Part shown: positions 57,727 through 64,000 of the stretch, piece by piece
Position numbering within the stretch: the first letter of the stretch is position 1
Layout: every line of letters begins with the position of its first letter
Origin: Ecdyonurus torrentis
Taxonomy: Eukaryota > Arthropoda > Insecta > Ephemeroptera > Heptageniidae
Assembly (NCBI GenBank): GCA_949318235.1
Contig: OX439129.1
Location: 8,315,849 to 8,379,848, forward strand
Length of the DNA: 64,000 nucleotides
Direction of reading: 5' to 3'
Notes under the pieces: model-generated
What the model was told of the DNA's origin: nothing
The model's database searches: none
What the model saw: the letters and a program-made list of their open reading frames with translations, nothing else
Position numbers and translations under genes: made by a program

Positions 57727-60055
57727 AAATCGGAGTGTGTAATGAAAGTGTTTAAAAATATGGAACTATTTAAAAGTCATGAAGTGGAACATCAACATAA
57801 TACAAGAAATAATGGAAGAATAAAAAATATGTACACAAGGACAGAAATGTATAAGAAAGGTCCACTTTGTGGTAGCATAACAATTTTTAACAAGTTGCCA
57901 ATTTCAATTCGCACACTGATGCCCTGTTCACATTGAGCTTTTTGTAATTGGAATTGCTAATTACTTTCACTTAAGAACGATTGGTGTTCACATTGAAACT
58001 GATTTTTCACTTAAGAATTTTCTTAATTGGTTTCACTTAACAAATTTTTTTCTTAATTTTTTTCTTAAGTGAGTAATTAGAAGAATTTTTTTTCAAAATT
58101 TGAATTTACGTAAGAATCAAACCCACGTTGATTCTTAATTAATTTTTTTAGTCCAAATTTTTTCGAGAAAAGCTTTTCAATAAATTTTAATATATTTTAT
58201 TGATAAATTAATTAATTTTATTAATTTTTTTATTATTAGGCCTATTATAATTATATAGATATTTTTTATAATTATTATAATATATTTATTATTACTTTTT
58301 TTGTATTATTAATTTTATTTTAGGCCTTTTCCAGTCAACTTATTGCTAAATTGCATAAATATTCGTGAATATTAAAATATAAAAATTTCACCTTTAGGAG
58401 AAAATTGAAGTCATCATGCTTTATCTGCATGAGCCATGCAGCTAGGCAACAAAAGTACTAGAGCTTATTCATCGCTAGATTAACGTGCCAAAGACAATAA
58501 TAGTAATTGTAACAAATATGAATATGAGAGGGGGGGGGGGGGCAAATTTTGTAGTTTTAATTTAAATAAATAAATTTCTTATGTGAGTGCAGCATAGTCA
58601 TTTACCTTGGTAATTCAACATGCCAAGCACAATGAGGTTATAATAATTAAATTTCTGTAACTTAAACCCTTTATCAATATAAGGACGGGTTAGTTTGTAA
58701 AGAAATATATAGGTTCTCATTTATGAGCGCCACAAAAAGAAATGGGAACCATTTAAAGCGACTGCTACGCTTAAATACGAGAAGTGTTCTGGGTGAACTA
58801 CCCCTAATCTTGATAAGAGATGAAGTTACAGAATTTCAATTATGCTCATAGTGCTTAATTGGCATGTCAAGTTATACCCATATCCCATATCATATAAACA
58901 ACCTTGTTGTGATTGGATAAAAATATTCAACTTTCGGGGTACAATATACCCCTAATCTCAATGAGGGTTGAAGTTACAAAATTTTAATTACCACCTATTG
59001 TCTTTGGCACGTTAAGATAACCAGAGGTAATTAAGTGACTTTCTTATATTCAGAAACAAGATCGAACTTTAATTTTCGGGGTAAAAATTTGATTAGGGTT
59101 GAAGTTACAAAATTATAAAAAAAATGTTCATGAGTATTTATGCAATGTACGTACCAAATTTGAGTGAAAACCCCCCAAAACAAAAATAATATTAAAATAA
59201 TAATAATTCTAAAAATTCTAAAATAGTAATTAATATGAAAAATAAAAAATATTATAATAAATTCTGTTAAAAAAATTATTAATTTATCAATTTCTTATCA
59301 TAAAATCTATTGGAAACCCTTTTTCAAAAAATTTGCAATACCAAAAATCAATTAAGGATCAAGTTGGGTTTGATTCTTAATTGAATTGAAATTAACAATA
59401 AAATTCTTCTAATTACCCACTTAAGAAAAAAAAATTGTTAAGTGAAAATGCTAATTGGAAAATTAAGAAAAAAAGTTCTTAAGTGAAAATGCTAATTGGA
59501 AAATTAGTAAATACTTAACAATCAAGAAATTTTCTTAAGTGAAAGTAATTAGCAATTCCAATTACAAAAAGCTCAATGTGAACAAGGCAAAACTGATCAA
59601 AAATTATTTGTTAGACAAGTCAAAATATTTCTTTTAAATAAACAATATTATTCGATAAATGAATTCTTGGAAGATGATTTGTAGCATTATGTTGTATAAT
59701 TACCATGTATTGCTATTGCGCTTAAAATTGACAAAGTCCGGGCCCTAGAGTGAGTCCACTACTATTTTATTCTATTTTATTTTAATTGATTTTAATTGAT
59801 TTTTAATTTAATATTAATAATCTTATTGTAAACATCTTGACCAAAGATATGTGATATTCATAAATAATTTTAATAACAATATTATTTATTATGTAAAAAA
59901 GTGGCATTTTTTAAAATGCGTTAGTATGTAAGTTTGACTATCATTTCTCAGTGTCTATATTTTTTTGTAGATGTTTAACCTTGGCAGATGCATTGTTTTT
60001 GTATACACTGATTGTAGGAGAAAGAAATGAATAAAGAATTTTGAATTTGAATTTT
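57727..60055 (+). pseudogene. 5'-truncated non-LTR retrotransposon (reverse transcriptase C-terminus and 3' tail), interrupted
   Basis: A reading frame at 57742-57920 has the typical end of invertebrate non-LTR reverse-transcriptase proteins: an HNTRN motif, a YTRTEMYKKGP segment and FNKLPISIR. The frame is cut at 57921 by a 1.66-kb insertion and resumes at 59587, where a stop/frameshift interrupts it before a last stretch ending near 59686. The 3' UTR follows and ends with AATAAAG and a TTTGAAT-type tail near 60030-60055, the usual end of such elements. The 5' part is missing, so the copy is dead. The clade (CR1/Jockey/RTE-like) cannot be decided from the tail. Confidence 0.75.
57921..59586. 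mobile_element. Non-autonomous TIR element (1.66 kb) with probable 8-bp target duplication
   Basis: Terminal inverted repeats begin GCCCTGTTCACATTGAGC and end in GCTCAATGTGAACAAGGC, and extend at least 60 bases (ATTGCTAATTACTTTCACTTAAG). Flanks read ACACTGAT and AAACTGAT, an 8-bp duplication with one mismatch, which suggests a hAT-like element. Subterminal TTCACTTAAG motifs are repeated many times. A second inverted pair lies inside (TTAACGTGCCAAAGACAAT at 58482 and its complement near 59000). No transposase frame is present. Confidence 0.7.
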
Positions 60056-60424
60056 GAGTTGTTAATAGTGGATCTGTGGTGGTGGATAATGTCAGATGAT
60101 GAATGATAAATGTAGATCTATTATATATTTATACTAATTATTCACTATATAGGTTGTATATGCAGTACATTGTAACACAGAGGCCGAAGCCATAAGTCAA
60201 GACTCTCTTGTACGCGCCGCGTACCGTACGACACGCACTTGACGAATAATGCATCGTATTATGCATTTCCTACACAAAATATACCAACATAAGCATATTT
60301 GATATTATATTTATTGAGGGTTGTTGCATACCCCCTTCTTTCAAAAATTACATGCCCTCATATAATATAGAATGTGAATAAAATTATTGAGGGGTTTGCA
60401 GCACTAAATAAATTAAAAATACTT

Positions 60425-60640
60425 AAAAATATTTTTGAGAGCATTGATGCTGTGAACAGGTTCAAAAATATGCGAGAAAAATATCCAAAAATTGGACTAA
60501 TTTTCCAAAGAAAATAGCCAGAGGCTTGTCTCCATGCTGAGCAATGTTATTCATTGCTCCAGTATATGGTGCCGAAGCGCAATCAGTATATGACGGACGT
60601 CGCTCATACACCCTTCCATGAGTTATAGCATTTTATTTGT
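60425..60640 (+). repeat. Dispersed repeat family 5, copy 2
   Basis: Second copy of the repeat at 33415, immediately downstream of the nested transposons. The blocks keep the same order, with small indels. Confidence 0.7.
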
Positions 60641-61620
60641 CTTATTATTTAAAACAATCCTAAAATTTTGAATTCAGGACCCATAACCCATGACCAGATA
60701 AGGGATGAAATTTAATAAAATTATACATGATGCTTTATGGGAGTACGCAATTTCAAAAGTTCAATCGTCATAAAAGTTTGCATGGCCGGGGCTCTTTATT
60801 ATTATTTTATTTTTTCCCCTTCTTCTGTAATTGTCTTTCTTCCACATTTACTGACAGTGATAAATATCTCCTTTCACAAAAATGACCTTTTTTTCTACCT
60901 TACTTCAAAAATAGAAAATATGTACATAAATCGGGGGAAAAAATGCGACTACAAATAAAATAAATACAGACCATAAACTCAAAATTAAAATATATTTATG
61001 TTAACTTACGAATATTTTTATATATATATTTAAAAAAAAATTATTTTCAAGTTACATTGAATGCGTACATATTATATAAAAAATTCTTTTAAGAATTATA
61101 TTATGCTATGCATGCTATATTAAAAATTAAAATGCAGCTATACAAACTTCAACGAGTTGTTATATTAGTAATAATGTAATTAATAATTATTAACAATTAA
61201 GTAAGGTGATTTCCTTTTCTTTCTTTCTTGATTATTATTTATTTATCATATCATTTTTTTTTATTTAATATACCTAAAATTTATTCTGAGAAAAAAAAAG
61301 TTTAAAATATTTAGACCTACATTTTAAAAATCATTTTAAAAAGATACGATACCAGCTATATTATATAGTATATAATTATATAGGATTATATGCCGATCAA
61401 CTTGTATGATTTTTGTATACGCATATCTTAATTGGAAAACAAAAAGACCTCATTTCTTTATAAACCTAAATTATTATAATTATGTATTGTATAGTATAAT
61501 GTGCTATATTTTATCAGAATTTATTTAAAATATAAATAAAAGTTAAAAGTCACGTCACATTGCATTCAACTAGTATAAGTATTGATATACACAGGACAGT
61601 TCAATATATGTGTCCATTAC
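60641..61620. other. AT-rich stretch between the nested transposons and gene C
   Basis: Holds the weak repeat at 60676-60755 (shared with 19931) and otherwise nothing recognisable. Confidence 0.45.
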
Positions 61621-61651
61621 TGTATATAGGTTACTTGGGGGTGGCAAAACC

Positions 61652-61665
61652 GTTGCTATGGTTAC
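61652..61665 (-). promoter_or_regulatory. X-box (RFX site candidate) upstream of gene C
   Basis: The + strand GTTGCTATGGTTAC has the complement GTAACCATAGCAAC, an exact match to GTNRCC-N2-RGYAAC. It ends 127 bases before the gene C ATG, against 124 for gene A. The position is conserved although surrounding DNA is not. Confidence 0.6.
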
Positions 61666-61699
61666 GAGGGTTAGTTATAGCGCCGGCGCTATCAGGGTT

Positions 61700-61707
61700 A
61701 TAAGCAG
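61700..61707 (+). promoter_or_regulatory. Shared promoter octamer ATAAGCAG (gene C)
   Basis: The same octamer as at 12635 before gene A; here it is part of GGTTATAAGCAG, so it overlaps a TATAA-like element. A pyrimidine-rich leader (TCTTCTCTC type) follows before the ATG. Confidence 0.35.
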
Positions 61708-61792
61708 ATGAGCTAGCTCTTCTCTCTTTCTCTTTTTCGTTAGCTCTCTCGTTTTGCACGTACTGCGGGGGTGTGAAAAAGTTTTTTTCAAA

Positions 61793-62652
61793 ATGGGTAA
61801 AATGCGGGCAGGATTAACTTTGGCTCTTTTATTACGTAAGTAGTTGATATATAATTACATTCTAAAATAACATAGAAATCTTATTTTGAAATAATTGTAT
61901 TATTTCCTATAAAGTTTCCAGTTATATAATCATTTTACATATTTTTTGTCCTATATTTTGTTATGTGTGGTATTATTTAAAGTGAATATAAAGTCTTATA
62001 ATAAAAGGAATTGTAAATTGTCTTGCATGAAGTTAAATAGCTTTCTTAATTATTTCATTTAATAAAATAATGGCAAAACAATAATATTATAAGCAATTTC
62101 TTATTAACGTGATAACTTTTCCTACGTATTTATAATTACTTTTACATCATGAAATCTAGTAACAAAAAAAAAAAAAAAAAAAAAAAAAAAGTGGGAGTAG
62201 GGCTTAAATTTTAATGCACGACAATTTATTTACGTATGTAAAAAAACAAACACTCAATTGAAATGTGACTATGTGTATAAAAATAAAAATTCGTATATTA
62301 GATTATTATTTAAAAATTCTAATTATAACATTTTTTTTATTTACAGTTGTGATTGCGTGTTTTCTATGCGAGGTAGAGGCTAAAAATAAAGCTGGAAAAA
62401 TGGTGAAAAATGCAGCAAAAGCATACACTGCGCATAGTAAGTTTATTTATTTTATACATTACATTAGAGTATGCTCATATTGAAATTTTAATTTCTATTT
62501 CAATTAAATGAAGACTCATAATAAAAATATGTAACTTTTGTTGTTGTTATAATTCAATTGTGCTGAAACGAATAACAAAGGAAATGAATAGTAGCTATGT
62601 GTATCAAAATATTTACAATAAATAAATAATCAATACAACTTGTCATATTATA

Positions 62653-62730
<78 letters not shown>

Positions 62731-63163
62731 CATATGCATAAGCAAGTTATATGCATATTACGGCCAAAATTGAAATAAAAATAACACCTATAGAATAACA
62801 ATAATTATATTACTTATAATGGGCATATACGTGAAGTAATTATAAAACATAAAATAGTAATTATAATTTTTAAGTATTATTTATAATAAAAGATAGAATT
62901 GAGAGATTAAGCATGCACTACGAAAGGTGACCTTTTGTATAAACTTATATACAGTACTTGAGACATGGTGTATAAAATCGATCGACTTTTTAGTATTTAG
63001 TTACGCTACACAGTTCGGAACAGTAATTTATTTACTCTTAGATTGGTAGGGTTCAATCAATACAGGGTCGGCCTGGCCAGGTCCGCTAGTCCGCGATTGC
63101 GGACCGGGCCCCCCCGGGCGCGGGCCCTTGCCGTGCCCACAACAAAAAAAAAAAACGAAGAAG

Positions 63164-63198
<35 letters not shown>

Positions 63199-64000
63199 AG
63201 AAGAAGAAAAAAATTAAAAGGACAATTTCAGACTGATAAATTTTCTTTTTCTTTCAAAAGACGATAAGAAATTACATCCAATCTTAAAATTCTATCCGCT
63301 TTTTATTTTTAAAAAAATTGCACTCCTAGTGAACTCTAGTCTAGTGGTCAATTAGCAATTGTTTTGTTATTGTTCACCTCCTTCATATAATTTGTCCCCC
63401 TATATATTGTTAAAAATAATAAAAAAAAAAAAATGTGATTTTTTGATTGAACGGCGGGGAAGAAATGTGACTTGGTGCGGCAAATGTGTCGGTGTAACAA
63501 TACTAATTAGTAAAGATAAATTTATAATTAAATTATCGCTTCTTAATGTTTTCTAAACCAGAATATAAACACAATACTCAATACTGGTGCACTGAAACTG
63601 AAACGTACTCACTCAGTGTCCGCTAGAAAAGAATTGGATAAGTGTGGAGATGATCCTAAACAAAGAAAGCTGTCGTTCTCCGAGTTTAAATAAAATATTT
63701 GATTTTATTCAATTTTATTTTTTAATTTAAGCTTTTTTCTCAACACCATAATGCTGTTCGTAAACCCTGTTCTCTTGCACCAAAAAATGCGCATACCATT
63801 TGAATAACCAAAGGCGATCGTCAATTTTGGTGCAGAGAACAGGGTTTACGAACAGCATTCATATTTTTCTCCATTATCTTAGCTCATTTGAAAACATTAT
63901 AATGATTTTATTTGTAGTGTGCATGTCATAAAAATCTCATACAAAAGTGAAGTATTTTAAGTAAATTCCTAATTAAAAGGGGGCGTGGCCTCAAAAAAAT
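61793..64000 (+). CDS. Gene C: third paralogue, signal-peptide protein, 3' end beyond window
   Basis: Exon 1 is 61793-61835 (donor GTAAGT) and exon 2 is 62347-62436 (acceptor TTTACAG, donor GTAAGT). Both junctions are phase 1, identical to gene A. The first 44 residues form a signal peptide (MGKMRAGLTLALLL, then LVIACFLCEVEA) followed by a Lys/Ala-rich stretch (KNKAGKMVKNAAKAYTAH). The first intron again splits the hydrophobic core of the signal peptide, and the cleavage-side motif EVEA matches DEAEG of gene A and PETKG of gene B. I looked for a membrane-helix exon up to 64000 and found none, so the last exon should lie downstream. A second ATG three codons in (61802) would align better with gene A. 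The promoter shares the X-box-like site and ATAAGCAG with gene A. Function unknown. Confidence 0.68.
62647..62735. repeat. (AT)n microsatellite in intron 2 of gene C
   Basis: About 40 AT units with ATTAT interruptions at both ends. Confidence 0.97.
63063..63120. mobile_element. GC-rich hAT-like terminal sequence
   Basis: CAGGGTCGGCCTGGCC opens a GC-rich patch with GGTCCGCTAGTCCGCGATTG and a C run, in strongly AT-rich DNA. CAGGG-CGGCC ends are usual for hAT elements. The matching other end is not in the window. A 48-codon open stretch without ATG ending at 63693 (SARKELDKCGDD) might be a remnant of its protein. Confidence 0.4.
63751..63861. mobile_element. Foldback family 6, copy 2
   Basis: Near-perfect arms: AATGCTGTTCGTAAACCCTG and CAGGGTTTACGAACAGCATT, with TTGGTGCA next in the stem. 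The loop holds ATGCGCATACC. Confidence 0.9.

Larger units (their letters stand above)
57299..60330. mobile_element. Outer foldback element, split by a retrotransposon insertion
   Basis: Left part 57299-57726 and right part 60056-60330 form one palindromic element. Flank arms share GGAAATGCATAA..., the GTGCGTGTCG..CGCGGCGC segment and CCACTATTAACAACTACAAT. The centre is a hairpin at 57597-57726 whose arms contain TTTGGTGTCTA and TAGACACCAAA. Removing the insertion restores GATTGTAGTTGTTAATAG, the exact complement of the left arm, with AGTT duplicated at the insertion. Confidence 0.8.

Noticed and set aside
62265..62483. Single-exon frame over gene C exon 2
   Set aside because: It reads through both splice sites; the paralogue structure and strong GT-AG signals define 62347-62436.
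63530..63693. Last exon of gene C
   Set aside because: The CAG at about 63560 gives a phase-1 frame without a membrane helix; the other frame has no hydrophobic segment either.

Overview
The window looks like nuclear DNA of an invertebrate animal. It is very AT-rich and has no compact or operon-like coding. Genes are split by GT-AG introns, poly(A) signals are AATAAA, microsatellites are long and numerous, and foldback/MITE-type transposons are dense. The one gene I recognise with certainty, UTP15, is universal in eukaryotes, and its exon layout and protein (524 residues against about 518 in human) are animal-like. I cannot name the phylum from sequence alone.

Layout. Positions 1-12600 are AT-rich intergenic DNA with microsatellites and several inverted-repeat elements. 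Positions 12605-18391 hold a small three-exon + strand gene (gene A) for an 87-residue protein with a signal peptide and one membrane segment. Positions 18400-36400 are mostly non-coding, with the longest simple repeats: (AAG) of about 340 bp, (TTTC) of about 528 bp and (AT)/(AC) of about 340 bp, plus several MITE families. Positions 36462-39973 hold the last two exons of a second gene of the same kind (gene B, first exon not firmly located). Positions 40000-47000 are AT-rich with more foldback elements. Positions 47040-56415 hold UTP15 on the - strand in nine exons; its third intron is almost filled by a 3-kb inverted repeat with arms of about 850 bp. Positions 57299-60330 hold three nested transposons: a foldback element, split by a truncated non-LTR retrotransposon, itself split by a 1.66-kb TIR element. 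From 61652 to the end comes a third member of the small membrane-protein family (gene C, last exon beyond the window).

The most interesting signal is the family A/B/C. All three lie on the + strand. They share phase-1 introns, an intron that cuts the signal peptide (A and C), a common signal-peptide end (hydrophobic run, then E-[AVT]-[EK]-[GA]) and, for A and B, a last exon carrying a Trp-preceded membrane helix and a short polar tail. A and C also share an RFX X-box-like palindrome 124 and 127 bp upstream of the ATG and the octamer ATAAGCAG between it and the start. I do not recognise this family. X-boxes are typical of ciliary genes in animals, so a ciliated-cell role is a testable guess. 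UTP15 is an unrelated ribosome-biogenesis housekeeping gene lying between B and C on the opposite strand.

All coordinates, splice sites and repeat boundaries were read by eye; no search or alignment program was run.
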